NCBI GenBank assembly: GCA_964418585.1
Contig: CAYQMG010000011.1
Span: forward strand, 34,806-98,805
DNA length: 64,000 bases
Reading direction: 5' to 3'
From: JAJRTE01 sp964418585
Lineage (GTDB): Bacteria > Myxococcota_A > UBA796 > JAJRTE01
Shown: positions 17,084 through 25,694 of the stretch, one piece after another
How positions within the stretch are numbered: the stretch's first letter is position 1
Layout: each line of letters begins with the position of its first letter
Program-made: the position numbers and the translations under genes
Notes under the pieces: generated by a model
What the model was told of the DNA's origin: nothing
Seen by the model: only the letters and a program-made list of their open reading frames with translations
Databases searched by the model: none

Positions 17084-18802
17084 ATGGGAGCTGCGAACAC
17101 TCGAGGCAAGCGGCGGCGCGCCATCGCCACCTGGTGGTGGGTCGTCCCGCTTCTGGCAACGGTCCACGCGAACTTCGGGCTTGCAGAGGACTCGAGCCCC
17201 CCGGGCACGCCATCCGTCCGTGCGGAATCCTCCCCCTATGCTCAACGGTGGTATGCAGGCGCCGTGGTGTACGAGGTGATGATTCGCAGTTTCGCCGACT
17301 CGAATGGGGATGGAATCGGGGACATCCGCGGTCTCATCGACCACCTTGATTACCTCAACACCGGCGAGCCCGGTTCCACCACAGACCTCAAGGTGGACGC
17401 CCTCTGGCTCATGCCTTGCTTCCTGTCTCCGTCCTATCACGGGTATGACACCACCGACTATTTCCGCATCGACCCGGTTTACGGCACCCTCGAGGACTTC
17501 CAGGACCTCATCGAGGCGGCTCACGCCCGGCACATCCGGGTGCTCCTGGACCTGGTGCTCAACCACACTTCCGACCAGCACCCCTGGTTCGTGGAGTCGG
17601 CTTCCGGGCCGGATTCTCCCAGGCGCGACTGGTACGTCTGGAGCGACCAACGCCTCGACTGGCACCAACCCTGGAGCATGGCGCCCACATGGCATGAACG
17701 CGGCGGCTGGTACTACTACGGCCTGTTCTGGGCCGGGATGCCCGACTTGAACTACCGCAACCCCGATGTGGCCGACCAGATGATCGCCATCGGTCGCCAC
17801 TGGCTCGAGCAGGGCGCCGATGGGTATCGCCTCGACGCCATCCGCTACCTGTTCGAAGACGGGAAGGACCGCCAGGCGGACTGCCCGGAAACTCATGCCT
17901 ACCTCCGCCGATTCGCCGCCGAGATGCACCGAACCAAACCCGACGTCCTGCTGGTGGGCGAAGTGTGGAGCAACACCCGCGACGTCTGGTCCTACTTCGG
18001 AAACGGCGGCGAACTGGACCTGGCGTTCGGGTTCGATCAAGCTGCAGCCATCAAGGCTTCCGTGGCCACGGGAAACCCTCGAGCCCTCTACAGCGCCCTC
18101 GCCCAGATGGTGGAGGTCTATCGCGAACCGCTGTTCAACGCGCCCTTCCTCTCCAATCATGACATGGTCCGGGTGGCCACTGAACTGGACGAGGACCGCG
18201 CCAGGCTCAAGCTGGCTGCCTCCGTGCTCCTCAGTCTCCCCGGCACCCCGTTCCTCTACCAGGGCGAGGAAATCGGGCTGACCCAGGGACCCAGGCCCGG
18301 CGACGAGGGCAAGCGCACACCCATGCAGTGGGACACCTCGCCAAACGCAGGCTTCACTCGAGCAGAATCACCCTGGAATCCTCTCTCTGGAAATCAGAAA
18401 CACATCTCCGTCGCCGCTCAACTGGGGGATGAACGGTCACTTCTCACCCACTACCAGGGGCTCATTCGACAGCGGCGATCGTCGACCGCCCTGCGCGTGG
18501 GACACCTCTCGGGCGTGGGTCAGGGAACCGGCAAGACGGTCTCGGTCCTTCACTTCGAGCGGGCCGCGCCCGGGGAGATCGTGCTTTGTGTCTTCAACTT
18601 TGGAAAAAAGAGAACGCCCAGATTCTCGGTCGTCCTCACCCAGGAAGGACTCGAAGCCGCCGGGTTGACCGGTCACGCTCTCCAGGGCTCTGTGCTGGGG
18701 TATGAACAAGGGCGGAAGGTGGAGGTCATGGGCACCGCCGTCCAGGTTCCGGCCATGAGAGGCAGAACCGCCACCTGGGTCCGTGTCCGTCAGGCCGATT
18801 GA
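17084..18802 (+). CDS. Secreted GH13 alpha-amylase-family glycosidase
   Basis: 572 aa. GGAGG at 17071-17075 precedes the ATG. After a signal peptide (about residues 15-35) the catalytic TIM barrel starts with VVYEVMIRSFADSNGDGIGD, a typical GH13 opening. Conserved region I ends LVLNHTSD. The nucleophile Asp is in GYRLDAIRY (about 250), the acid/base Glu in LLVGEVWS (about 293) and the transition-state Asp in FLSNHDM (about 360). The TPFLYQGEEIGL and PMQWD motifs are those of oligo-1,6-glucosidase, trehalose synthase and related GH13 subfamilies. A C-terminal beta domain follows. It should hydrolyse or transglycosylate alpha-glucans outside the cytoplasm; the exact linkage cannot be read from sequence. 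Confidence 0.92.
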   Translation: MGAANTRGKRRRAIATWWWVVPLLATVHANFGLAEDSSPPGTPSVRAESSPYAQRWYAGAVVYEVMIRSFADSNGDGIGDIRGLIDHLDYLNTGEPGSTTDLKVDALWLMPCFLSPSYHGYDTTDYFRIDPVYGTLEDFQDLIEAAHARHIRVLLDLVLNHTSDQHPWFVESASGPDSPRRDWYVWSDQRLDWHQPWSMAPTWHERGGWYYYGLFWAGMPDLNYRNPDVADQMIAIGRHWLEQGADGYRLDAIRYLFEDGKDRQADCPETHAYLRRFAAEMHRTKPDVLLVGEVWSNTRDVWSYFGNGGELDLAFGFDQAAAIKASVATGNPRALYSALAQMVEVYREPLFNAPFLSNHDMVRVATELDEDRARLKLAASVLLSLPGTPFLYQGEEIGLTQGPRPGDEGKRTPMQWDTSPNAGFTRAESPWNPLSGNQKHISVAAQLGDERSLLTHYQGLIRQRRSSTALRVGHLSGVGQGTGKTVSVLHFERAAPGEIVLCVFNFGKKRTPRFSVVLTQEGLEAAGLTGHALQGSVLGYEQGRKVEVMGTAVQVPAMRGRTATWVRVRQAD

Positions 18803-18950
18803 CAAGGGGACCGAGAATCGGGGAGGTCACAACACCCGCTCAAGCCCGGTACCTCCTGTGCCGATCGAGGAGGGGAAGCCGTGGCGCACATTCGCAGGCC
18901 AGGCCGGCTCGAGGCCTCTGGAGCCGGCTGGAAGGCTGTGGAGTCGATCA

Positions 18951-20165
18951 ATGCCCATCCATATCCGTGTGGTTCAACGAGCCGAACATCTCACCGCTGT
19001 CCGCCAGGTCATCCGGGAACTCGGTCCGGACCGTGTTTCAGAAAATGGGAGAACAGAGGACTCGAGAGAGGATCCGGTGCACATCCTCCTGTCGGATGGA
19101 AACCAGCCCATCGGTGCATTGACCATCTGTCGCCGGGGTCCTGGCGGTTCGCCCTCACCCGGTTCTTCCCCGTTCGATCGCCTGATGCGCGTGGTCCCTA
19201 CGGGGGGGCGGGCGATCGTGGTCGAGCGTTTCCTCCTCCTTCCCCGGTACCGGGGCCGGGAAGGGCTGTTCCACGCAACCGTGAAGGTGGTGCTGCAACT
19301 GGCCGCAAGCTGGGGTTGCGACCACCTCATGGTGCGCGTTCCCGCCGGCTTCGTGCAGGTCGCCGAACATCTGGGTTTGGGCCGCCTCGCCCCGCACCTG
19401 GAGAAAAAGCAGGCAGACGAACAGGCCATGTATGCTCCCATCTCGGCGCTTCGGCCGGGACTCCTCACCGACCTGAATGGTCCAATGGTGCGGGCCCTGG
19501 GTCCGTTTTTCCACCGGGCCATCTACATCCAGGGAGATGTGGTGTTTCGTCAGGGTGATTCGGGTCGGGCGGCCTACGTGGTGGCTCGAGGAAGTGTTTG
19601 TGTCACAGTGCGCCGTCCGGAAGCGGGGGAGAATGGAGAGGAGGCCGTTCTGGACATCCTGGGTCCAGGCGAGTTGTTCGGAGAACTGGCCCTCCTGGAC
19701 GGTGCCCCTCGCATGGCCACGGTTCGTGTCTATGCCACGGAAACCGACCTGGCCGTGATCGACGGCGCCCAGTTCCAGGCAGCGATCGACCGGGATCCTT
19801 CCCGTGTGCGTGCCATCTTGCAACTGCTTGCCCGTCGCCTGCGCTCGAGCAGCTTGCGGGCCGTCTCGTACCTGCCTGCCGAGGTGGCCCCGGCCCTGGT
19901 CCAGGTGATCGTGGACGTGGCGCGGACCAGCGGGATTCGAACCTCGGGCCTGGTCCGAGGCGTCACCCCGGAATGGCTCGCCGGTCAAGTCGGCAGCCTC
20001 CCGGACGCGGTGATGGAGATGACCGAGGTGCTCGAACGCCGGGGTCTGATCTCGTGGGTTCTGGAAGGCCTTTGGGTCCACGACGTGGAGGGCCTGGCCC
20101 ACCTGTTTCCCGTCCCGCTTGCCAGGGAAGAGACCAGCGGCTACCATTGCCATCCGAATGAGTAA
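18951..20165 (+). CDS. GNAT-like acyltransferase fused to cyclic-nucleotide-binding and HTH domains
   Basis: 404 aa from the ATG at 18951; the frame is open 56 codons further upstream, but that part is low-complexity and lacks a good ribosome-binding site. Residues 1-150 resemble a GNAT/autoinducer-synthase-like fold (VERFLLLPRYRGREGLFHAT, then a helix). Residues 182-300 form a cyclic-nucleotide-binding domain, with IYIQGDVVFRQGDSG, GELFGELALLDGAPRMATV and a Crp-like connecting helix. A winged-helix-like region (about 305-385) follows. KATms lysine acetyltransferases of mycobacteria couple the same two folds in the opposite order, so nucleotide-gated acylation or transcription control is a reasonable inference. 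The stop overlaps a possible start of the next gene. Confidence 0.75.
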   Translation: MPIHIRVVQRAEHLTAVRQVIRELGPDRVSENGRTEDSREDPVHILLSDGNQPIGALTICRRGPGGSPSPGSSPFDRLMRVVPTGGRAIVVERFLLLPRYRGREGLFHATVKVVLQLAASWGCDHLMVRVPAGFVQVAEHLGLGRLAPHLEKKQADEQAMYAPISALRPGLLTDLNGPMVRALGPFFHRAIYIQGDVVFRQGDSGRAAYVVARGSVCVTVRRPEAGENGEEAVLDILGPGELFGELALLDGAPRMATVRVYATETDLAVIDGAQFQAAIDRDPSRVRAILQLLARRLRSSSLRAVSYLPAEVAPALVQVIVDVARTSGIRTSGLVRGVTPEWLAGQVGSLPDAVMEMTEVLERRGLISWVLEGLWVHDVEGLAHLFPVPLAREETSGYHCHPNE

Positions 20166-20190
20166 GGCCGAACGAGTAAGAACGAGTAAG
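20160..20190 (+). repeat. Three GAGTAAG direct repeats at a gene junction
   Basis: GAGTAAG occurs at 20160, 20174 and 20184. The first copy contains the TAA stop of the regulator gene. Role unknown. Confidence 0.5.
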
Positions 20191-20256
20191 TATGAACGGC
20201 CGGTCATCCGGCCAGGGCAAGTCCAGGTGGCCCGTCCGGGGGGGGAGGAGGGCGCG

Positions 20257-20955
20257 GTGACGGACCATTTCGATGTTCCCGTGGAGGCGATCGTTCCCTC
20301 GTCCGACGCCCTGCTCCGCGGCATGGGCGTGCCGAGGTCCGCACAACAGGGGGTGAGCCGATACGAACCCATGCTCCAGGAGGCGGTTCGGCTTTTTCGC
20401 CGCCTCGCGTCCCCGCGGGCTGTGTGGCGGCCGGTGGAACAGGACGCCTTCGCCGAGGTGTACGCAGGCGAGGGCCGCAACGCTGCGGAAACCCCACTCG
20501 AGCACATTTTCCCCCGTGCCACGCGGTTGCGGTTGTTCGTGGTCACGCTGGGCAAGGCGCTGAGCGAGGAAATTGACGCGCTTTTTGACCGGGGCGACCC
20601 GGCGCTGGGTTACGTGCTGGACGTGACTGCCTCCGAGGGGGCGGAACGTGCGGTGCGATGGCTCGGACGGGAGATGATGGCCTGCTCGGACATCGCATTG
20701 GAAGCGGTGCTCTCCTACAGTCCGGGGTACTGTGGCTGGCACATCACCGGTCAGCGGAAGCTGTTTGAGGTGCTGGGTCCCGAGGTCATCGACGTCACCT
20801 TGAACGCGAGTTGTCTGATGGCCCCCCTGAAGTCGGTGAGCGGCGTTCTGGTGGGAGGTCCCCGCCGAATCCACAAGTTCCACAACAGCTATCCTTTTTG
20901 TGAGACGTGCTCGAGCAAGACCTGTGTGTCGCGGGTTGCAGCGCTCGGCCTGTGA
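20257..20955 (+). CDS. MetH activation-domain-like (vitamin B12-dependent) protein
   Basis: 232 aa from the GTG at 20257, preceded by a strong GGAGGAGGG. An ATG at 20158 in the same frame overlaps the upstream stop and is the alternative start. Residues 155-200 (SPGYCGW, then QRKLF, then LMAPLKSVSGVLVGG) match the S-adenosylmethionine-binding reactivation domain of cobalamin-dependent methionine synthase. The catalytic and B12-binding domains of MetH are absent. The C-terminus has Cys 215, 218 and 223, which could bind a metal or Fe-S cluster. Stand-alone versions are known beside corrinoid proteins; none is visible here. Its stop lies 8 bases from the convergent YcaO gene. Confidence 0.75.
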   Translation: MTDHFDVPVEAIVPSSDALLRGMGVPRSAQQGVSRYEPMLQEAVRLFRRLASPRAVWRPVEQDAFAEVYAGEGRNAAETPLEHIFPRATRLRLFVVTLGKALSEEIDALFDRGDPALGYVLDVTASEGAERAVRWLGREMMACSDIALEAVLSYSPGYCGWHITGQRKLFEVLGPEVIDVTLNASCLMAPLKSVSGVLVGGPRRIHKFHNSYPFCETCSSKTCVSRVAALGL

Positions 20956-20963
20956 GAGTCGAC

Positions 20964-22694
20964 TCATTCGGTGTGGCCCGCCGCCGTCAGTCGCTCGAGG
21001 TGTTTGCGGGCAGCGTCCAGGGAAGGGTCCAGTCGGAGTGCGATGCGGTACAGTTCGATCGCCTCGGTCCGGTGTCCCAATTCGCGCATGCAGGCTGCCA
21101 TATTGGCATGATCGATGGCCGAATTTGCGTCCCGCTGGATGGCCTCGCCGAACGCGTTGACAGCCTCGTAGTACTGCCCGGCCAGGAATCGGCAATGTCC
21201 GAGGACCTGGAAGGCTTCTTTTTGTGCATTCGGGAGGGCGGTGGCAGCCTGGAGCGCACGCAACGCTCCGTCCAGGTCGCCGAGGTCTCTGAGGCATGCG
21301 CCGATGTGGCAGTGGATACTGGTGAGGTGGTCCGGGTCCGGGTCGGATCCCAGGGCCTGCCGGAACAGGCCCAGCGCCTCTCCAGGGCGACCGGCGCGCT
21401 CCATCGCATGTCCGGCAAAAAACGCCGGCTCGAATCGGCCGGGAAAGGTCTCGAGGAGTCGACCGGTCCAGGCGATCGCGTCGGCAGGGGTGGGCATCAG
21501 GGCAGCCAGCCTGGAGAAGTGGAAAAGGAGGCCGTCCTTGCGCGTCCGTTCCTGGAGGTGCGCCCCGGGAGCCACCATGAACACCACCGGGACCTGCATC
21601 ATGGGGTCGGTGAGGTCCACCAAGTGGAGACGAATGTCCATGCGGGCCAGTGCGTGGGCCACCCGTTCCAACTCCACCCGGAGATTGGTGTTCGATATGT
21701 CCGGGAGCGACGACAGGTCTGTTCGCTTCACCGTGTCGATCAAGTAACGTGCTTCTTCCAGGGTTTCGTACCGCGGCAAGGTGGGCTGGTACCGGGTCTT
21801 GGACAGGAAGTCTCCGGCAAGTTGGGCCACTTCGGTGACCGCCCGCACAACCGCCATGCCCGGTGAAGTCGCCGTGCCTGCCGTGAACACCAGTTCGCTC
21901 TGTTCCGGAAACCGCTCCGGGTCAAACGCGATCGCTCCCACCGTGGGAATGCCGGTGTTCAGAGTGAAGTCCTTCAGGTACAGTTTGATCCCAGCCGCAG
22001 TCAACTTCTCGACCAGGTCCGCCGCAACCGGGTGGTCCAGGGACCGGGTCCGGATCCAGGGCGTCTCCAGTCGCTCGTGAATCACCAGCGAGGCCACATG
22101 GCGTTCCACCAGTTCGCACGCGCCTTGCAGCGCAGCCTCCTCGAGCGTGTTGCCCGCAGCCGCCCCATTGCTCTCGTGGATACGGTGGAACCAGTCGAAT
22201 GGAAGCAGAAGCGGCGCCCCGGCCGCCAGGTCGGTGGAGGGGACCCACTGCATGGGCATGGCCTGGAAAACAGGCTCGAGTCCTGGGAGGTCCTCTCCCC
22301 GGTCTCCCACCGACGCAGCCAGGGCCTCGAGTTCCATGGTGGGTCCCACGACCGAATTCCGGGGGCGTGGCTCCGTGCTGGCTGCATACCTGGCCAGACA
22401 GATTCGCTCCGCGAGTTCCATCAATGCACTGGCTTCGGCCTGTTCTGACGTGGCTCCCTTGCCCATCTGCCGCGATTTGCCGACCAGGCGTACCGCGTCC
22501 AGGCCGCAATGGCTCACGAACACGGGGATGTCCAGGCGGCCCCGGTCGATCCGTTCCGTGCCTCTGAGCAGGTCCTGGCCCGAGGCTTCCAGGCGGCTTC
22601 GAATCCAGTCGATGGTCTCGGCAGGAGGTCGAACCTTGTCCAGATCGCTCCCGGGATGCTTGAAGCAGTCTTGCAATGCGCACGGCAGCACCAT
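20964..22694 (-). CDS. YcaO-domain protein with C-terminal TPR repeats
   Basis: 576 aa from the ATG at 22694 (GGAGGTGG 5 bases upstream). Residues 55-400 are a YcaO domain. Its ATP-binding signature is visible as GKSRQMGKGATSEQAEASALMELAER (about residues 72-97, shown here as motif GKG at 78-80 with the downstream E-x-E helix), with a second acidic helix ACELVERH. YcaO enzymes use ATP to activate amide backbones for azoline, thioamide or amidine formation. Residues 410-576 are TPR repeats, likely for substrate or partner binding, replacing the Pro-rich tail of azoline-forming YcaOs. No TfuA, dehydrogenase or short precursor peptide is evident nearby, so the substrate is unknown. It is convergent with the MetH-activation-like gene. 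Confidence 0.85.
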   Translation of the reverse strand: MVLPCALQDCFKHPGSDLDKVRPPAETIDWIRSRLEASGQDLLRGTERIDRGRLDIPVFVSHCGLDAVRLVGKSRQMGKGATSEQAEASALMELAERICLARYAASTEPRPRNSVVGPTMELEALAASVGDRGEDLPGLEPVFQAMPMQWVPSTDLAAGAPLLLPFDWFHRIHESNGAAAGNTLEEAALQGACELVERHVASLVIHERLETPWIRTRSLDHPVAADLVEKLTAAGIKLYLKDFTLNTGIPTVGAIAFDPERFPEQSELVFTAGTATSPGMAVVRAVTEVAQLAGDFLSKTRYQPTLPRYETLEEARYLIDTVKRTDLSSLPDISNTNLRVELERVAHALARMDIRLHLVDLTDPMMQVPVVFMVAPGAHLQERTRKDGLLFHFSRLAALMPTPADAIAWTGRLLETFPGRFEPAFFAGHAMERAGRPGEALGLFRQALGSDPDPDHLTSIHCHIGACLRDLGDLDGALRALQAATALPNAQKEAFQVLGHCRFLAGQYYEAVNAFGEAIQRDANSAIDHANMAACMRELGHRTEAIELYRIALRLDPSLDAARKHLERLTAAGHTE

Positions 22695-22888
22695 GTTCCA
22701 CCTCCACAACTCGTCCTCACCCCGGAGCAGTACACCGACCGAAACCACCTCGAGTCGCCTGACCCGGAAAGAGGCACAGGCGACCGCGGGGCTGGCCGGG
22801 GCCTCGTCCGTGCGGTATCATGAGTTGTTCTTGCACGACGGCTCGCAAGTTGCAACACTCGTTTTTTCCGGTGCTCAGGAGGTGAACC

Positions 22889-24220
22889 GTGTACGAACGA
22901 GAGAGAGGTTCGACCCAACCTTGTCATTTGAAGCCTCGAGCGGGTGCATGCGGGGAGCGTCACAGGAGGAACCGGTGGACGCTTTCCAACCTGGTCCTCC
23001 TTGTGATGATCCTCTCGAGCTGCACTCGACCGGTCGAGCGGGCCGGAGGAGGGGATGATCCCGGCGCACGTCTGAACCCGGTCGCGTCGGAGGCCCCCGG
23101 TCACGAGGCAGGGGAAGCACCGTCCTCATCGGGAAAAGCGGAAAGCACCGGGGACCGATCCTCCTGGACCGGGACCTGGCTCATCGCCGGTGTGGCTCCC
23201 GGGGAGGAGGCGAATCGGGTCACGGTCCATCCGCTCCTGCTCAAGGCTCGAGAACTCATGGTCGCTCGCCGGGTGGATGCGGTGGGGCATACCACCCGAA
23301 ACGCCGGTCCGGTGACCGCCGCACTGGCCGCGGGGGGCGAGTCCCTCGTGTTGGCTCGAGGCCGGGTCGTGGAGTGGCATCGCCCATTTTCGCCCGGTGC
23401 TCCGGTGGTCGAGGTCAACGTGGAGCGGGAACCCTCGGCCCTGCTCCTGCTCGGGCAGCGGCTCTACATCGGTTCTCGAGGACGTGTGGACATGGTCGAC
23501 CTTTCGGCAGGGCAGCGGTTGCCCGTGTTGGTGCACGAAGTGCCGAACCTCCCCAAGCCGATCGATTTTCTGCTGGAACTCGGCGCCTCCAGGGTGGTGG
23601 CTGTGGACGACATCGTGGTGCCCAAGGTGGGCATTGTGTTCTACCAGTGGCCGGACGACCGGCTCGAGTTTCAGTTCCAGGGAGACTTGCCGGCCGGCCC
23701 CAACGAGGTCTACGTGGACGCAGCCGCCAATGACCATCGGTTGTTTCTCCTGGCCCGGTTCAGCACTCGCGCAGGCTACGGCCATCGCCTTTACCGCTGT
23801 GAGGTGGTTCGGGAGGAGATCCAGTGCCAGGCGTGGCTCGAGCAAGTGGCGTTGCGGACCGGTGAGGCCACACTTGTGGCCGGAGAGCGCTACAGCGACT
23901 GGGAAGGTCTGGCCGTGACCGGGGAAGACGCTTTCGTTTGTGCGGGCGAGCGAGGCCTGCTGCACCTGACCGGCGACCGGTTTGAGCAAGTGTCTCCGCG
24001 TGACCCCTGCCTGGACCTGATCGGGGACGGCGTGCGCATGGCGGTGCTCGAGCCCGGCGGCCCCCTCCCCACCGCCCGGAATGGCGTCCGTCTCGGCCAG
24101 TCCGGCAACGCCGCGGATCGGTCCTACCTGGCCCTGATTGAATGGGATCCCTCCTCGAAACGTCGAATCAGTAGATGGCGCTACCCGGTGCCTCGAGGCG
24201 TGACCCGGCTTCAGCGCTGA
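22889..24220 (+). CDS. Lipoprotein with propeller-like domain, unknown function
   Basis: 443 aa from GTG, with GGAGG 7 bases upstream. The unusually long basic N-region (about 30 residues) precedes a hydrophobic core and lipobox LSSC with Cys 45, so lipidation is likely. A Ser/Gly/Glu-rich linker follows to about residue 90. The rest is a strand-rich domain with repeated blade-like elements (LYIGSRGRVDMVDL, ALVAGERYSDWEGLAV). No enzymatic motif is recognised. It is divergent from the YcaO gene across about 195 bases, so the two could share regulatory DNA. Confidence 0.65.
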   Translation: MYERERGSTQPCHLKPRAGACGERHRRNRWTLSNLVLLVMILSSCTRPVERAGGGDDPGARLNPVASEAPGHEAGEAPSSSGKAESTGDRSSWTGTWLIAGVAPGEEANRVTVHPLLLKARELMVARRVDAVGHTTRNAGPVTAALAAGGESLVLARGRVVEWHRPFSPGAPVVEVNVEREPSALLLLGQRLYIGSRGRVDMVDLSAGQRLPVLVHEVPNLPKPIDFLLELGASRVVAVDDIVVPKVGIVFYQWPDDRLEFQFQGDLPAGPNEVYVDAAANDHRLFLLARFSTRAGYGHRLYRCEVVREEIQCQAWLEQVALRTGEATLVAGERYSDWEGLAVTGEDAFVCAGERGLLHLTGDRFEQVSPRDPCLDLIGDGVRMAVLEPGGPLPTARNGVRLGQSGNAADRSYLALIEWDPSSKRRISRWRYPVPRGVTRLQR

Positions 24221-24428
24221 TCACCTGTGGCCTCCCGGGGGAAAACGGCACGGATGATCCGGCGTGGAACCGGACCTTCCGGCGTATTGTTCGTCGAGTC
24301 GCACTGGTCGCAGCGAAGGACCGGGTCGGCCCGAGACCGGGAGAGAAAGTGGTCAAGCCCCGCACCCGGGTGTCCGATCTCTGGTGTGGGAGCACACCGC
24401 TCCCGGGCCCGTGAAACCCTGGAGGTGC

Positions 24429-24635
24429 ATGATGATCAACATGATACTGTGTCCCAATTGCCGGACGATTCAACGGGAGGGGACCGTGTGCCCTCTCTGC
24501 TCCTGCCCGGTGACACGGAAGCTCACCTTGCAAAAGCGGCCCCCTCCGACCCTCGAGGACCAGGCCCGGAAGCAGCACGGGTTTCCGTCACCCTACGGAA
24601 CCAAGACGCTCGCCGTCGCCGCTCCCGCTCACTAG
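24429..24635 (+). CDS. Small zinc-ribbon protein
   Basis: 68 aa. GGAGG at 24421 lies 3 bases before the first of two tandem ATGs. Cys residues at 8, 11, 21 and 24 form a CPNC-x9-CPLC zinc ribbon, with an extra Cys at 26. The basic, Pro-rich C-terminus has no domain. Proteins of this sort bind nucleic acid or partners through the ribbon; nothing more specific can be said. Confidence 0.65.
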   Translation: MMINMILCPNCRTIQREGTVCPLCSCPVTRKLTLQKRPPPTLEDQARKQHGFPSPYGTKTLAVAAPAH

Positions 24636-24778
24636 TACGCACGGCGCAAGACCCCTCGGGAGTCCGAGATCCCGGGACACCGTTGCACTCCGACCGACCC
24701 CCGTCCGCTTCCAGTGGACATCGTTTCCCCCAAAAGGTCGCCGCCCGCACGATTATCGCCCATTTGCCTGGCAGGGGA

Positions 24779-24807
24779 TTGCATCGGCCCGACTTCGGCG
24801 GTATACT
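24779..24807 (+). promoter_or_regulatory. Promoter for the outer-membrane-like protein
   Basis: TTGCAT (24779-24784), a 17-base spacer and TATACT (24802-24807) place transcription initiation near 24814, about 60 bases before the start codon at 24876. Confidence 0.55.
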
Positions 24808-24875
24808 TCCAACCTGACCGGGGGCGGCCGCCCCAATCGCGCAGACCACGACCCGACTGAACGAGGAACGATTCG

Positions 24876-25412
24876 ATGCAGCCTCGCCTTGTTGTCGCTT
24901 CTCTCCTCCTCCTGATGGCGTTGCTACCGGTGCAGGCCCAGGCTCAGAGTTTCAATCCATACTCCTATCGCGGCAAGTTCGGCGTGGGCTTCGCTGCTGA
25001 ATCGTTGACGCGGTTCGTCCCGGACACCGTCAGCCTGTCTCTGGTCGGGAAATATCACACGAATGACAACCTGGCATTCCAGGGCAAGATCGGCGTGTGC
25101 CCTTTCCTGCCCTCCACCCCTTGCCTCGGTTTCGACATGATCCTCCAGTCGCTCGTGTTCGAGGACGACCGCATGGAGGTGAACACCACTTTTGGCGTCG
25201 GAATCACCGCTGGCTTCATCCTCGCCGAGAACACGCCCGTCGACACGCCCCCGCCTCAACTCGTCTACGGCGCAGGGTACATCGGCGCCAGCGTGCAGTC
25301 CAAGGTGCGTCCCGTCGACTTCTCCGTGGACATCGGCCCGGCCAGCATGCATGCCGGGACCTATTCCGGGGTGTCGACCCGGATATCCTTTGCGGTCCGT
25401 AGCTACTTTTGA
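24876..25412 (+). CDS. Small outer-membrane barrel-like protein
   Basis: 178 aa. GAGGAA lies about 9 bases upstream of the ATG. A clear signal peptide ends AQAQ (about residue 24). The mature part consists of alternating hydrophobic/polar strands (KFGVGFAAESL, VSLSLVGKYHTNDNLAFQGKIG, VNTTFGVGITAGFIL) and ends in aromatic Tyr-Phe, the usual C-terminal signature for BAM-inserted beta-barrels. Length fits an 8-stranded barrel. Function unknown. It converges on the SelW-like selenoprotein gene 39 bases downstream. Confidence 0.75.
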   Translation: MQPRLVVASLLLLMALLPVQAQAQSFNPYSYRGKFGVGFAAESLTRFVPDTVSLSLVGKYHTNDNLAFQGKIGVCPFLPSTPCLGFDMILQSLVFEDDRMEVNTTFGVGITAGFILAENTPVDTPPPQLVYGAGYIGASVQSKVRPVDFSVDIGPASMHAGTYSGVSTRISFAVRSYF

Positions 25413-25451
25413 CTCCCTGAAAAAGGGAACGAAATGGATCGGGGGAGGGGG

Positions 25452-25694
25452 TCACGAACGCGACAGGCGCCTGTCCAGCGCCTCGAGAATCTCCTCGTCC
25501 TCGGGAAAACGGCCGGTCTGAAGCTTCGAGAAAATCAACTCCCCGCCCGCGCGGATCTCGTAGGCGCCTCCTCCACTTTTCTTCATCGCAGGACGAACCC
25601 CAAAACGTGCTTCGATCAGATCCGCCAACCTGGCGGCTCGAGGTCCGTAGTTTCAAACCACACAGTATTCGATGGAAAAATCCTGATTCTTCAT
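25452..25694 (-). CDS. SelW/Rdx-family selenoprotein (TGA read as selenocysteine)
   Basis: 80 residues if the TGA at 25655-25653 is decoded as Sec. GGAGGA lies upstream of the ATG. Residues 7-25 read S-I-E-Y-C-V-V-U-N-Y-G-P-R-A-A-R, with Cys 11 and Sec 14 forming the CxxU redox motif of the SelW/SelT/SelH (Rdx) thioredoxin-like fold. The continuation (helix LADLIEARFG, strand GAYEIRAGGELIFSKL, then GRFPEDEEILEAL) is typical of the family to its end, and length matches full-size SelW. Just after the TGA is a perfect 6-bp hairpin, as expected for a bacterial SECIS. Rdx proteins are small thiol-redox proteins, linked in some organisms to glutathione. The alternative, a pseudogene, would need a nonsense mutation exactly at the redox residue. 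Confidence 0.9.
25622..25636 (-). promoter_or_regulatory. SECIS-like hairpin of the SelW-like gene
   Basis: On the coding strand CCGCCA-GGT-TGGCGG forms six perfect base pairs with a GGT loop. It begins 16 bases after the TGA and the loop starts 22 bases after it, within the window used by bacterial SECIS elements, which need a G at the top of the loop for SelB binding. Confidence 0.75.

Noticed and set aside
19925..19960. GATTCGAACC resembling the T-arm of a reverse-strand tRNA
   Set aside because: The flanking bases cannot form a 5-bp T-stem or an acceptor stem, and the sequence lies inside a conserved coding region.
24221..24428. Possible gene between the lipoprotein and the zinc-ribbon gene
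   Set aside because: Open frames here are Arg/Gly/Pro-rich without a ribosome-binding site or motif; treated as leader of the zinc-ribbon gene.
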